Part shown: in pieces, positions 11,601 to 23,300 of the stretch | How the letters are laid out: the number at the start of each line of letters is the position of its first letter | Position numbering within the stretch: the stretch's first letter is position 1 | Assembly (NCBI GenBank): GCA_022496805.1 | Contig: CM040086.1 | Location: 12,402,501 to 12,466,500 of the forward strand | Direction of reading: 5' to 3' | Source of the DNA: Pohlia nutans | Taxonomy: Eukaryota; Streptophyta; Bryopsida; Bryales; Mniaceae | Length of the DNA: 64,000 bases | Position numbers and translations under genes: made by a program | Notes under the pieces: model-generated | Databases searched by the model: none | Told to the model about the DNA's origin: nothing | Seen by the model: the letters and a program-made list of their open reading frames with translations, nothing else

Positions 11601-14589
11601 TCTGGTCTGGTGTTTGTCTTGCCTGCAGTTTCAGATTCTAGCTTGTGCGAGTATATTCAGCTCGTGAATGCAACTTAACTAACATGCTTTGAATGCTTAG
11701 ACAAAGTGTGTATCGTGCAAGTGTCTCAACTCAAAAATGAGCAGTCGGTTTAGGGTCATGATTTTGACACTTAATATTGTTTACAGTCAAGATTTATAGC
11801 AACCCTATTAATTTCTATATAGTTGGAGCAATACAATCGACATTCAATTTATAAATTATTAATGTTTCCGAAACTACTATGCATGGTGATTTGGTATTAT
11901 TGAAGCTAAAGCATTCTTTCCTTGGACATGCAGATTGTAGAGCATTACAGTGCGCATGTTGCTGCAAAGGTCGAGATGACTTTGGAGAAATTACAGATGG
12001 TGGCAACAGCAGCAGTCGAACCGAAGTGTAAGGTGCGATGGCTCAAATGGTGGAATAGTCCATCATTCTTTCGATCGGACCTAAGGTTTCCAAAGTCTCC
12101 TGCTGGTGAGGACACTCTGAAGAAGTGGATGGACCGTGCTGCATTTTGGGCAGGGATAGAGGAGATGGCCAACCAAGAACTGGGTGCTTATCTAGCTCTA
12201 GTTGGAGGTGTTGATGCTTCTAAGTCTGTTGAGAGTTTTGAAGACTACTTTGAGATCTGGCGCATTTGCCTTTGGGACAAGGCATATAACACTTACTTGT
12301 CAGGCCTTGATGCGTATTCAAAATCCACGAGGTTTGACAAAGTTAAGGAAGCTGCCCTCGTAGTAAAGCGGCTTTGTCTAAGGTTATTTCTCCACTCTTG
12401 CACAACAACTTGTAATGGCTGCATTGAGCTATGTTAGCAAAGCAATTATCATCACTGCTAAGAGCATTGGAATGCAAGACAGTGGTGTGAGCAATATGAC
12501 TATCAATGCCAGAATCTGGGTATTCTAAGAATCATTGATTTTTCATTTTCTATGTGCATGAAGCAAAGTCCTTCCATTTTGTAGGTACATGAAGCAAGTG
12601 CTCCTCAAAGCAGGGGCAATTAGGAAGTTACCACCATGTGTGCAGGGATGGTGTGATTCTTCCTCACCGACCTACATCTTCACAAAGCTTCAGAAGAGGA
12701 ATTACACTCGAGACCATCTTCTGGAATGCTGCTGGTACATTGAGTGCCCGAAGAGTTTTGTACCTAACTCGGAGGCTGAGCTCAAGAAGTCCTTGAGTCC
12801 TGCGGTCGAGCTGTCTGATGATGACAAAGATGAAGAGGAGGATACCGACGAGACTGCAGCTGAGGATGCAACGAAGTCCAAGAAGAAGGCGCGAACAAAA
12901 GAGAAGGCTACATCAAAGAAGAAGGTGGCAACGAAAGCTGACAGCTGTGTCACGGAGGCTACATCGAAGAAGGTAATTTCCAAGGGTAAGGCAGCATCCA
13001 CTACTGGAGGAGACACGGTGATGACTGATTCCCAGTCCATTCCACTCTCTCAGAGTCGAGTGCAGCAGCCAAGTCCCCCTACTCTATCACAGCCTGCACC
13101 GAATGAGTTTTGTTCGCAAGCCTTGGTCATCAATGCGTCCATTCTTGAGCAGCAGCAACATTTCCTTGACGTTCAGAATTTGCGCTCTCGTGCTCTCCAT
13201 CTCGTTCTCGTACCTTCCGAGGCATGCCATCTATGTATGGGCATGCAGACTTGGTAATCGCAGATTTGCCAGATGGTCTACCAGTACCAAATGTCTCGGT
13301 GCCATCATCTGCAGTGCCTACTTGGAATTTGAAGTCTGAGAGTTATTTGCAGGAGTTGTTCGACTTCGCGGATGAAATTCTTCATGATAATGGCGCACTA
13401 CTGCTCTTTTATGCGTTTGATAATGGCAAGTACCTTGATGACATTGAGACATTTTTTGAGGCTTTTGGATTTGCAATTTTCAAAGAATGGATGGGGGTTA
13501 ACTACTTGCCTATGAGTTCGGCAAAGGTTCCAAGAACAACAACGAATAGGTTCAATATTCTTCTGCTTAATCGCGTTCCTCGTCTCGAAGACTCGGTGTC
13601 ATGGACGTCTGCATTTCATGTTCGTGATGTGCCAGAGTTGGTTGCCCACGGTTTGAATGTTGGGCTCAACGACACGTTGATCAATCACTGCACCCACCCT
13701 CTGATGGATGGTGCTCGTCCATGGCGTGGCCCAAAGGAGAAGGATGAGTATTTTTTTGCTTGTCTCATTTTGGCGTTGACCACTGCTGGAGACCTTGTCG
13801 TCGATGTTGCCGCTAGCACTGGTATGATCTATTCCACATTGCTTTGCTAGTGATTCTCATTTATCTTCTTTGCTTTTCATGTTGTTAATATTTACTTATG
13901 TCGTGGTTTCTGTCGTGACTCTATCTAGGCAATTCCATCACTGCTTGCAAGAGTACCGATCGGCATGTTTTGGGCATGGAGGGTGACAAGAAGTTTGAGG
14001 CTGTTCTAAAGCCGATGATATCTCTTGCGACGGCTCTAGCAATTCCTCCTGCTCCTGGACTATCTGCAAAAAAGCCAAAGAAGGCTGCTGCAGTGAAGCG
14101 CCGTCGTGTGGAGGACACTCAGTAAGTAAGTGTCGCTACCCGTTTCTATCCATTTCTAATCTTTATTGTCTTTTGATCATTCATAAATCTCCTGTGTCTA
14201 ATTATTCCTTCTGTTACAACATGCCAGGCTCTTTGCAAGTCCGTCTAAGAGTTGGAGACTACCTTCTTATGCTGAAGACATTGCAGAGTTGCAATCATTG
14301 GAAGCTTCTCCACCTCCTATGATAGAACGTCCCCCGAAGTATGACCCTCGTGTTTACAAGTATTTAGATGTTACTGCAGAGGTTGATTTTGATGTAACTA
14401 TGTCTCAATTTCAACCTAGTGATCAGGAAGAATATTCAATGTCGAAATGCAGGAGCATTAGTAATAATGGTTTTATATATGTGGATGATGAGGCGATTAG
14501 TGAATAGCCCTCATCAATATTGTATTTCCTTGCAATTGAATTATATACCTAGTGTGTGGTATTTTTTTTCTACTTCTCAAACTATTGGT

Positions 14590-16375
14590 TTTCATGTGGG
14601 AGTTACGCTGTGGTGTGAGTAGAGGAGACCGGCTTTGGTGTGAGTATCATCGCGTGGTGTGGTTTGAGTAGCGTGAGAGAGGCTGTGCTTTGAGTAACTG
14701 AGTCAGTCTGGTTTGAGTCTGGTTGTGGTTTGAGTAATAGAGTCTAGATGTGGTTTGAGTAACAGTGGCAGTTTCTGGTTTGAGTAGCGCGAGTCAGGCT
14801 GTGATGTGAGTCATGCCGTGTGAGTAATGTATATAGCTTTGGTGTGAATACGCCTCTCAACGCGAGTGTGAGTATCACGAACCAGGTTACCTCGTGTGAG
14901 TGCAACGGGACAACGGGTCTACAGTGGTACGCAATTTCAATTCTCTCAGACATTCCCTCCGCCTCCTTCTCCTCAACTACTACTTGGCTTGGAGCAGTTA
15001 TACACCGCCGCATTGTCTGCTTCAATCATCTTTCTCTTCTTGCTCTAGGGTTTGCTTGAGAGTAAGATGCACTGAACGCAATGGCTACGGCAGCATGAAT
15101 GAAGTCCGCAGTAGAGCTTCGACTGTGAAGGTGAGATTTCTGGAAGTTGGATCATGTGACTTTGTTGTAGAGCTTTGTTGGGCGGTAGATTTGGTGTTGT
15201 CAAATTCGAGTCACGGCGTTCAAAATTTGAATTCGATTGTGCTGCTGTCTGTCGCTATCGCACACTTCGTTTCATCATTCGTTTTGCAATTTGAATTTTG
15301 AATGTAGTGTGAAAGTTTGAATTTTTCGTTTTGAAATTTGAAATATGAATGCGGTGTGAAAGTTTGAATCAGCTGTGTGTTGCTGTTGCGCTGATCTTCA
15401 ACTGGGTTTAGTTGGGGTTCAAGCTTTGGATGCTCTACGTTGCAGTTTACGCGGTTTTTACGAGATCAAGTGACAAAAGAAGGTTATCTGAGGTGCAACG
15501 TGGGAGTTTGCATTTCATTTGCACTTTTCATTGATGATCTTTTGTCTTCCTTTCTTTGCGCGCTTCTCCTCGACTTTGGCGTCCGTCCCGTTGTGCTTTA
15601 CATCACTAGCACGAAGAATAGCATTCTGACCATTTCTTATAGAGTCGTCGTAGCTTTAAGATAGAATCCGCAGGTGCGAGGTTCTTCGGGATTCAATTCC
15701 TTTTGGTGACTAGTTTTACAACAGTTCATAATCGTGATGTTGTCTTTCTTTTTTTCTTTGTGCGAATAGCATTCCGATCATCTCTTATTGAGTCATTGCA
15801 GCTCTATAATAGAAACCGCAGGTGTGGGATTTGATTATTTTTGGTGACTAGTTGTGAAATAGTTCTTTATTCTTGGTCCTGATTTTCATTTATTAACTTT
15901 CAGGTGGCAGAATCGGTTCCCCATGTAGAAGCTGCTGGTCTTCATGATCAGGGTATTTTCCAAGCATTCGTAAAACGGGATAGGATCAAGATCAATCTGT
16001 CAGTAAAGCGAGTCAGGCTATGTTATGTGAGTAACAGGAGTCAGGCTTTGGAGTTAGTAACGGAGTCAAGCTGTGAGCTGCGTAACATGAGTCAGGCGGT
16101 TGTCGGGTCCAAAGCTTGATTTTGTGAAATGTTCAAGTTGCTTGTAGCGCAACTCAAGATGTATGGTGTGAGTTACTTAGAGTCAGGCTGTGGTCTCTGA
16201 ATAGCGCGTGTTAGGCTTCCGTGTGAGTAACGTATACAGCTTTGGTGTGAGTACGCCTCTAAACGCGAGTGTGAGTATGGAAAACCAGGTTATATAGTGT
16301 GAGTATCGGCTGTGGTGTGACTGTGAGCAACGCGTTCAACGCGTGGTGTGAGTAAAAAAATTTGGGTGTGGTCTG
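14590..16375. repeat. Degenerate GAGTCAGGCTGTGGTGTGAGTAACG repeats downstream of gene A
   Basis: Irregular copies of a unit of about 25 bp built from gtgtgagtaac and gagtcaggctgtg fill 14.6-14.9 kb and 16.0-16.4 kb, with scattered ones at 16.80-16.92 kb. A longer direct duplication links about 14790-14900 with about 16190-16310 (agctttggtgtga.tacgcctct.aacgcgagtgtgagtat). The intervening 14.95-15.9 kb resembles transcribed non-coding sequence, with no convincing gene. This may be the outer end of unit 1. Confidence 0.65.
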
Positions 16376-16378
16376 AGT

Positions 16379-16780
16379 AAGAGCATCCTCAGTCCTGAGA
16401 CGAATGCTCACTGCAACGGCAATTGGCGGGCGCGGATTCCCATGGCGCGGGCCAACGCTCTCGGTATCCGTCCCGTCACTGCGCAGTTCACGCCATAGCA
16501 CCTCCCACTCTCGACAATTTTTGCTTGTTTGCCGTCAGAGAAAGTCCTCCCGGTAGCAGTCCTGACAGAGTCCTTGATTGTCTGCTAGCCAACGAGATTC
16601 TAACAACTTGGAGTCCCTGCGCCACCTGGCTGCCCACGTAGTAGCATATGTTCTTTGCCGGGGCAGTTGACGGGAGTTACATTGGACCCTCCTCCCTGCT
16701 CATGCTCCCGCTCCTTTGCAGGCCTTTCTGCAAAAGCTCATTGCCGGGAACTGTGGAGGGAGACGACTGAGGATGCTCTT
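16379..16780. mobile_element. MITE with 16-bp terminal inverted repeats, PIF/Harbinger-like
   Basis: The ends are perfect inverted repeats: AAGAGCATCCTCAGTC at 16379-16394 and GACTGAGGATGCTCTT at 16765-16780. The 402-bp interior is GC-rich and non-coding. Ends of the form GAGCATCYYCA next to a TAA/TTA trinucleotide are typical of plant Harbinger/Tourist-type MITEs; that assignment is from known family ends. It is inserted in the GTGTGAGTAAC repeat region. Confidence 0.8.
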
Positions 16781-16919
16781 AGAGTGACGTGTGGTATGAG
16801 TAAAGCGTCCAACGCGTGGTGTGAGTCACGGAGTCAGGCTATGTTCTGTGAGTAACGCGAGTCAGGCATTACAGTGAGTAACGGAGTCAAGTTGTGAGCC
16901 TAGTAACATGAGTCAAGGC

Positions 16920-17075
16920 TGAATGATGCATGGATGAATGTGGATGAATGTAGTATGAAAAACCATGGATGAATGTACCACTTATGGATGAATGTGGATG
17001 AAAAACCATGGATGAATGTCTCATGTCTGGATGAATGTGGATGAATGTCATATGAAAGACTGTGGATGAATGTCC
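16920..17075. repeat. Minisatellite of TGGATGAATG units
   Basis: About ten copies of tggatgaatg(t), interrupted by 'tatgaaaaacca' spacers (higher-order unit about 45 bp). No coding content. Confidence 0.8.
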
Positions 17076-17089
17076 CTAATTCCTTATCT

Positions 17090-17234
17090 CACTGCTAAAT
17101 TCTCCCAAATTCCACGGTTATACACGCCAATTCACCCAAAATATATTAATAAAAAAATGGAAAAATCCACGGTTATAGGAACCCTTACCCTAAAAAAGAC
17201 TGCAAAAATCTTTAAAGTCTGCTCTTTAATTTCT

Positions 17235-17266
<32 letters not shown>

Positions 17267-17310
17267 ACCGCTCGCATACGACCTTTCCCCACCACATGTG
17301 TATTACCCTG
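17090..17310. repeat. Non-autonomous dispersed repeat, copy 2 (inverted relative of 790-1035)
   Basis: Contains tccacggttatac and tccacggttatagg, an AT-rich core, then a run of five GCTCTCC/GCTCACC units (17230-17275) followed by gctcgcatacgacc and ccacatgtg. The order and sequence mirror 782-1035 in reverse complement, including the ttatttctgctctc and ccacatgtg flanks. The two copies face each other across unit 1. Confidence 0.55.
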
Positions 17311-17499
17311 ATATTAGAGCATGGCCAAACTCATGTCTTAACAATATTAAGCACCAAGTATGACCTAAATGAGTTTCATGACTAATTTCATACCTCCACT
17401 TGGATACCAAATTCTAATCATCAATTTAAGAGTTTAATTTTTTTCAAAACTTTTAGCTTAGTAAAGTGATAGCATGGTCTTGTAAGGGAATAGGACAAA

Positions 17500-17709
17500 C
17501 CATTTGATGTGTTAAAATCAATCTCTCCGAGGCGCAAATGTTTGGAATCAAGCTCCATGCTGGGCGTGGCGCGGCTGGTGCAGGGGTTCGACATGGCGGT
17601 GCCGGACGGCAAGGATGTAGGCATGGCGGAGATGTTCGGTGGCACCACGCCACGCAAGGTTCCGCTCGCTGTAGTGGCCAAGCCTTGCCTGCCTCAGCAT
17701 TTGTATTGA
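17500..17709 (+). pseudogene. Cytochrome P450 C-terminus, decayed
   Basis: The frame carries a recognisable plant P450 tail: RRKC (remnant of the haem-ligand FxxGRRxCxG region, with the Gly-rich part lost), then VARLVQGFDMAVPDGK, MAEMFGGTTPRKVPLAVVAK and a terminal HLY. About ten residues are missing between the Cys and VARLVQ, and no ExxR exon is present upstream. Same strand and correct order relative to the P450 exon at 167-619, so it may be the other end of one gene split by the intervening transposon unit, or a separate fragment. Confidence 0.7.
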
Positions 17710-18289
17710 TTGATCACGCAACAGGCTCTCATCAAAGTCCTGAGAGTCTATCGATACTTAGGTTGCACTACAAGTTGATGATTGATTTTGGTCACATAGG
17801 AGAGAGTTGGTGAGTGCTTTTGGTCACATAGGACGAAGGTTTCCCGGATTGCAGTTAGTGGAAAGCATTGGGTTTGCTTGTAGTGGTGGAGATTGAATGG
17901 TTGCATCAGTGAGTCAGCGCACAACTTCCTCCAGTCAGTTGCAGGGACTCCAGAGAGTTTTGTGTTGGAAGAACTATGGAATTATGCAAACACGTAATAA
18001 AAGTTGTCCTTCATGCAAACTGTACGTTGGAGTTATTGAATGCTCAAAGAAGGCTTCGAAGAGTTGTGTGTGTGTTCAAAGCAACAATTACTATAGCGCG
18101 CGTATGATTGTGTTTAGGGTTTTTTTAGAATTTGGAGGAAATCTATGTGATACACTGATACCGGCTAGTTGGGTGGAAGTGTTGGATTTCACTGATCAGT
18201 GATTTTTGTTCTTGCTAATTTAAGCCAAATTGCTACATGGGTCAAGTCAAGCTAATACGAACCAAAGGTACCTCGTTTTGAGTGCTTTG
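17710..18289. other. No gene seen; intron-like sequence resembling the P450 intron
   Basis: No convincing coding sequence. From 18196 the text tcagtgatttttgtt and taagccaaattgctacat matches the start of the intron after the P450 exon (621-665). The match resumes at about 18690-18790 (ttgatacaaagg, agatgtgtagcctctt; compare 684-762), so the repeat at 18.29-18.66 kb is an insertion into a copy of that intron. Confidence 0.5.
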
Positions 18290-18660
18290 GAGAGTCCTTT
18301 GGAGAGTATTTAGGGACAAGAAAGTCATAATTTTCATTCAAAGAACAATTTTGTAGTGTATTTTTTTCAATTTTCATTCACATGATCATCATTCTCATTC
18401 TATATCCCAAAATTTATACCAAGAAAGTGTTATTTGTCATTTAGAAAAGTCTTCGGTGAGTCATTAAAACCATTGCTGATATAGCTATTTTAGTGCTTTT
18501 GATAGCTAATTGTTTACAATATTACTTTCATCCTATACTATGTGTTTTATATACATGTTGGAAACATTGACATATCACTTTCCTCTCTAAATAATTACAA
18601 TTTAAATCAATCATCACATTGAAAAAAGCACTAAAAAAGGACTGCTTACAACTTAGGTGG
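18290..18660. mobile_element. Dispersed non-autonomous element, copy A (about 370 bp)
   Basis: A second copy, alignable over its full length at an estimated 85-90% identity, lies at about 37720-38085 inside an intron of the HMA gene. Shared landmarks: ttttgtagtgtattttttt, acatgatcatcattctcatt, tatacatgttggaaacattg and aacttaggtgg. It is AT-rich and non-coding. Terminal repeats are not obvious. Copy A interrupts sequence that is continuous in the P450 intron at 650-690, which marks it as an insertion. Confidence 0.75.
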
Positions 18661-19219
18661 TTTGTATTAATTAGCTTGAATGGACCCACATCAAAATTGG
18701 GTTAGCTAATTGATACAAAGGATCTTTGGAAAAAGTAGAAGAAACAATAGTCAGATTTCCTAAATGAAGGCAAGATGTGTAGCCTCTTTAGTCTTTAACC
18801 CATAAGCTCCCAGAGACCATCGAGTTGTGGATGTTCTTTTCAGTGCTAATTACACGTATCATATTAAAAAGTGGTTTCACTTATAGGTTTGGGTACCGAA
18901 ACAAATGACTTGGATTATGGTAACCTTGAAACTGCTACATTTACCATTACATGCTGAAAAGCTGAAAGTCGTTGAGCTTGAAGTTTGGACATGAGTAACA
19001 CACGCGCATGCTTACTAGGGTACCTTTCAATTAAAATTCAAAGGCCAGCAAAGTCATTCAATTGAATACAGGAGCCTACTTTTGTGCCCAGAAATGTCCA
19101 GCCTAGCCATGGAATTTGGATACGGGTTGTAAGGCAATCAAGGCATGCATACTCGTCAGTTGGCATTACGAACTAAAGATGGCTGGGCAACTCAACAAAC
19201 TTTATCCAACAAACTTGTT

Positions 19220-19351
19220 GAATTAGCATTTGAACAAGAAATTGATGATGTGGAACATGTAGAAACTATTTAAAAAAACAGGTCTGATCCTGTGTTTTTC
19301 AATAGTTTTTACATATTCCACATCATCAATTTCCTGTTCAAATGCTAATTC
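19220..19351. repeat. Near-perfect 132-bp hairpin
   Basis: The left arm (19220-19285, starting gaattagcatttgaacaag) and the right arm (19286-19351) are inverted repeats of about 65 nt with about five mismatches and almost no loop. A transcript would fold into one long stem. It could be a miniature element or a small-RNA precursor; surrounding sequence (18661-19760) shows no gene. Confidence 0.85.
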
Positions 19352-19744
19352 TTTGCACAAGAAAAAGGGTGACTGTGTTGCAGTACTATTTAAAGAATGT
19401 TATGGCAAGTGGGGCTGGGTCTTCGTTGGCACTATTAACTTTTAAATGATTGTCTCAATTCCTTGTGATCTCACTATTGGAAAAGGGCTTGCATATGTTG
19501 ACACTTATTGAAATAGTCTGTCCAAATTTATAAGGTTCTTTAGCCCTTGCAAGAGTTCACCCTTTTGCTCTCACTACATGAAAGATAAAATATTCAAAAC
19601 ATGTGGGCTACTGTGGATTTCCAACTTTTCACCATCATTCTTTAAATAAAGAATTATGTGATATGTCCAGTATTCTAGAATTTGCTAGCTACAAAGATTC
19701 GTTTACAACGATTCTTATTCCTAAATACAACTTACAAGGGCTAA

Positions 19745-19877
19745 AAAACCCGGGAATGCTAGCATGTGAGCCTGGGAGCGCGAGCCTGAGAGCCCAAGAG
19801 CCTGAGAGCCTAGAAAATTTTCAATTTTTTAAGGGTTTTTTCTCTTAGGGACCTATAACCGTGGAGTCAGTATGTAA
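19745..19877. repeat. Non-autonomous dispersed repeat, copy 3
   Basis: GAGCCTGAGAGCC repeats (19768-19812), an AT-rich centre, then agggacctataaccgtgg. This is a compact copy in the same orientation as copy 1; it begins near aaaacccgggaatgctagc, and gctagc recurs at the matching end of copy 4. The following 19878-20376 is AT-rich without a gene, apart from two TTTAGGG-like units at 20040-20062. Confidence 0.6.
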
Positions 19878-20376
19878 TGGATTTGGTGTAGATTTGAACC
19901 GTACTGTAGAATGAAATTATTTCAAATAATACATGTATGCAAATGAATTATGGAAAATTCATTGTTTTAGTGTCAAGGGTGTATTGATTGAACATTGAAA
20001 AATTAAACATGAACAAGAGATTGTGCTTGATCATTGAGGTTTAGGGTATAGGGTTTAGGGTTCAAAGTGATATACAACAGGGATGGTATTTCGAGTGTTT
20101 TTGGAACATAAATGTAAAGAGGGTTTAGTTCACATACTACATCTACAAAAATGAAATATGACAGTTTTAGTGTTTTAGTGTCACAGGTTTAGAGAATGAA
20201 CATTGAGAATTGGAACATGAACAAAAAAGTTTACAAATCAATGACTTTAGAGAATAAGGGGGTTTTAGAGATGTGAAGTTCAACACAGATGTAAGAAATC
20301 CAGAGTAGTGGCCCTTTTAGTCTCACTACTAATATCATATAGAAGGCAATACAAATATGTGGAGAGAACATTGAAC

Positions 20377-23300
20377 TTACTCTAAATCATCACTAGAATC
20401 ACCGCTTCTAGTAGACCCTGAGCAAGAGCTAGATGTAGAGCGGCTCAGTGAACTAATACCATTACAATCAGACTCCTCAGCCTCATCATCAAAGTATACT
20501 AGTGCTTCAGAATTCAACGCCTTTGGCTTTGGAAAGTGATCCCTAATACCCTGACTTGCAAGAACCTGAGCAACAGGCTCAATGTAGGATGGCAACTGAA
20601 AAGGTTTAGGTGGGCTCTCTAGAAACTCTGGCCTTGCAAAAAATGGCCTCTGCACGGTAGCGTTCGTGGTCGTCATTTTTCTGCACAATGAAAAAAGAAT
20701 GAACATGAGAACAATGTCATAAAGATTTCATCAAACAAAGTTTCAATTTTAATTTTTGAATAAAAACTTACTTACTGAATCGAGATTTCTTCAACACTCG
20801 AACGACCGCTGATGGAACTGCGTCTGGATCCTCTGATGCAGATGATGATGCAATCACTGGCGTGGGTTTGGGTTTTTTGGCACGTCGCATAGACAACAAC
20901 AATCCATCAAATAGCTCTTGGTCCTCTTCTAGTGCCACAATGTGCCGTTGCACACGGCGACATGCCAACAATGAAGCACCTGAAAAAATGCAAACAACCA
21001 AAACACATAGAACCATTAGCAGGAGAAAGTGATAAAATTAAAACAAATAGAAATAAAGAAAATAAATTGAAGAACTAAAATCCAAGTTATATATACATAG
21101 AATTTAAGTAATATACACCTGTCATGGCGGTGCAATCCAAAACAACATCGCTGGGGCGAGAAGAAGCCTCAATCAACATCTGTATGAATTCACTATCCTT
21201 CTCACGGGGGCCTCGCCAAGGCTTAGTTCCATTCATTTTTTGAGAGGCCTTGGTGGTGAAATTCTGTAACATGTCATCACAACCCACATCTAATCCAAGA
21301 GCCTGGAGAGATGGAATAGATCGAAATGCAAACCGTGCAAGAGCACCCTGAGGTAACTCACGAACCAATAGATAAACACCAAAACGCTGAGTCTGCGACA
21401 TATAGAACCAAAAGAGTTAGTTCAAATTAATAGCAAAATTATTAGTCATGTTTGAAAACTAGATAGTTAAAGAGCATTTACCATTTTCAAATGGTTGACT
21501 GGTGATGCCAGATGAAGCCTATTCATGCAAGTCCAATCCTTGAACAATGTAAAGCCCGTTGCTTTACTGTAACCAAGGATGTTAGCCTTGGTTGACTATC
21601 TATATGGATGGACTATAATGATAGCGCCATCATCAACCAAATGATTGTCTGCAAAGTCAAAAATAGGGTCCAGCCAATCGTCTGCAGCTGCATTCCACGC
21701 AGGAATCTGTCCAGGTGGATCTGAGATACTGGGCACCGGGAGGTTCTCGGGCATATCCACAAGAATTAAGTCCACACATGGATCTTGGCACGGCTCTCCT
21801 TTGAACACACGTGAGCGGTCGGTTTTGTGCTGCAATAAAAAAAAATGTTAGTAAATAGAATGATCCATAAAAACTGAACAAAACAAAAAATTGATTACAT
21901 AGGAAGTAAATTGTGTGTTTAAAAACGTACCTCATCCAAAAACTTCTGAATATCTACAAACATCTCTGGGAGAGGGTCATCTTCATTTTGTGGAAGAGCA
22001 GCTGCAAGTGAAGTGTTCAAGACTAATTCATCGATTTCATAGTCCTCTCCTAAGTCAACCAGCTCACAAATTTGGCCACAAAATGCTTTGTCTTGTGATA
22101 GCTCCAAGTACCCAGAATCCCTCTTAGTACCCCGTTGCTCGCGACTCTGGTGCTGAGATTCTGCATCAACAACACTTGAAGCAGATGGCTTTGGAATTTC
22201 CTGTACCTTTGGATTTTTCTTCTTCTCCTCCTTTTTGGCAATCTTCTCAGCTTGTTTGACAATCTTCGCTTGTTCGACAATCTTCGCTTGTTCACGGGCC
22301 GCTACCTTCTCTTGATGTTGAGTAATCTTCATCGACTTCTTCTTGTCTTCAGCTTCAACTTTCGCAACAAGTTTAAGCCGTGCCTCCTCATCAAGCTTGT
22401 CCACCTCACCAAATAACAAGGCCGGTTTATCGGCAGTCTCAGCTGAGGCTTTGAGATCCATCTCATCTGCATGTACATAACCCAACTGACAGTCCAAATA
22501 CCACCCAACCCCCTTGAGATGTGTGTTTGTCCACATTCTTAACTGTGGCATAGAAAACATGCAATATTCAGAACTTCGATCCATCCAAGAATCAAGAAAC
22601 ACCGGGAGATCAGCCTTCGCGATAGCCTTCTTTGCAAGAAGCTCATGCTTGAAATACCTGTCGATAAACAATTATGATCAATTATCATTGAATAAGATAC
22701 GAAATTATGTGCACTTGTATAGAAGTAATATGCACAACATTTCCAAGTTGAATTGGTTGGCAAATACCTATAGACCACGCGTTTAACCACAAGATCACTT
22801 CCCTTAAAGTCCTTAAAGGGATCAGATTTCTTGAAGTGGTCAGTCCCCTTGAAAACCATCAGAAAGGCCTTGTCCCATAGCTTCACTCGCCAAGACTCAA
22901 TAAATTGAGAAATAGTCTTGGGCTCCGTTGGAATATCCATGTTCAAAGATATGTTGTCTTTGTGGATGATAGTCTCAAACAACTCCACAGCGGAGTCTTC
23001 AATCTACAACAAAGAAGTCATAACATTAAAATAGATGAATTATGCAATTGAGAAGTTAGAAAACATACAAACAAACTGAAAGAAAAATTATACAACTACT
23101 CACCCCAGCCCACCACGCTGCCTTCGAGATAAAGATATTTAGCCGTTCTTGATTAATTGGTCTCAAAGGAAAACGTACAGCCTCCCTGGTGTGCACTGAC
23201 GAGTTCCACCATTTCAACCATCGAATCTTGTGATGAGGAGGAACAGCAGTAGTTGCAATGGCTTGAAGTTTTTCTAGTGTGAGCTCCAATTGCGATGCAT

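Larger units (their letters stand above)
5549..14507 (+). pseudogene. ParB-like / DNA methyltransferase-like fusion gene A (unit 1)
   Basis: Inferred exons: 5549-5854, 8925-9988, 10089-10278, 10376-10570, 11934-12382, 12585-13821, 13929-14121 and 14228-14507; all but one junction keep phase. Exon 1 is a short basic region (TRKRGK, RRSRMRN), a likely nuclear signal. Exon 2 has a Ser/Gly/Thr-rich linker, then a ParB/sulfiredoxin-like domain (CRMIHMPMVRPT; DGNHRLLAW at 9831). Exon 5 carries KVRWLKWWN and a helical region. Exon 6 begins with acidic and Lys-rich tracts (AVELSDDDKDEEED), then a beta-class N6A/N4C methylase fold: motif IV region DLVIADLPDGLP (13248) and, split by an intron, motif I (GDLVVDVAASTG / NSITAC...VLGMEGD). 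Motif IV is DLPD rather than (D/N)PP(Y/F/W), so catalysis is doubtful. A TAG at 10207-10209 and a frame change near 13175-13215 break the copy. Copy B shares exon sizes. Function in a host is unknown. Confidence 0.7.

Noticed and set aside
13570..13595. Unit-3 motif inside gene A (cctcgtctcgaagac, peptide PRLED)
   Set aside because: A single imperfect match without dyad symmetry in a conserved coding exon; judged coincidence.
20038..20064. Interstitial telomere array
   Set aside because: Only two or three TTTAGGG-like units are present; too short to mean more than chance or a small relic.
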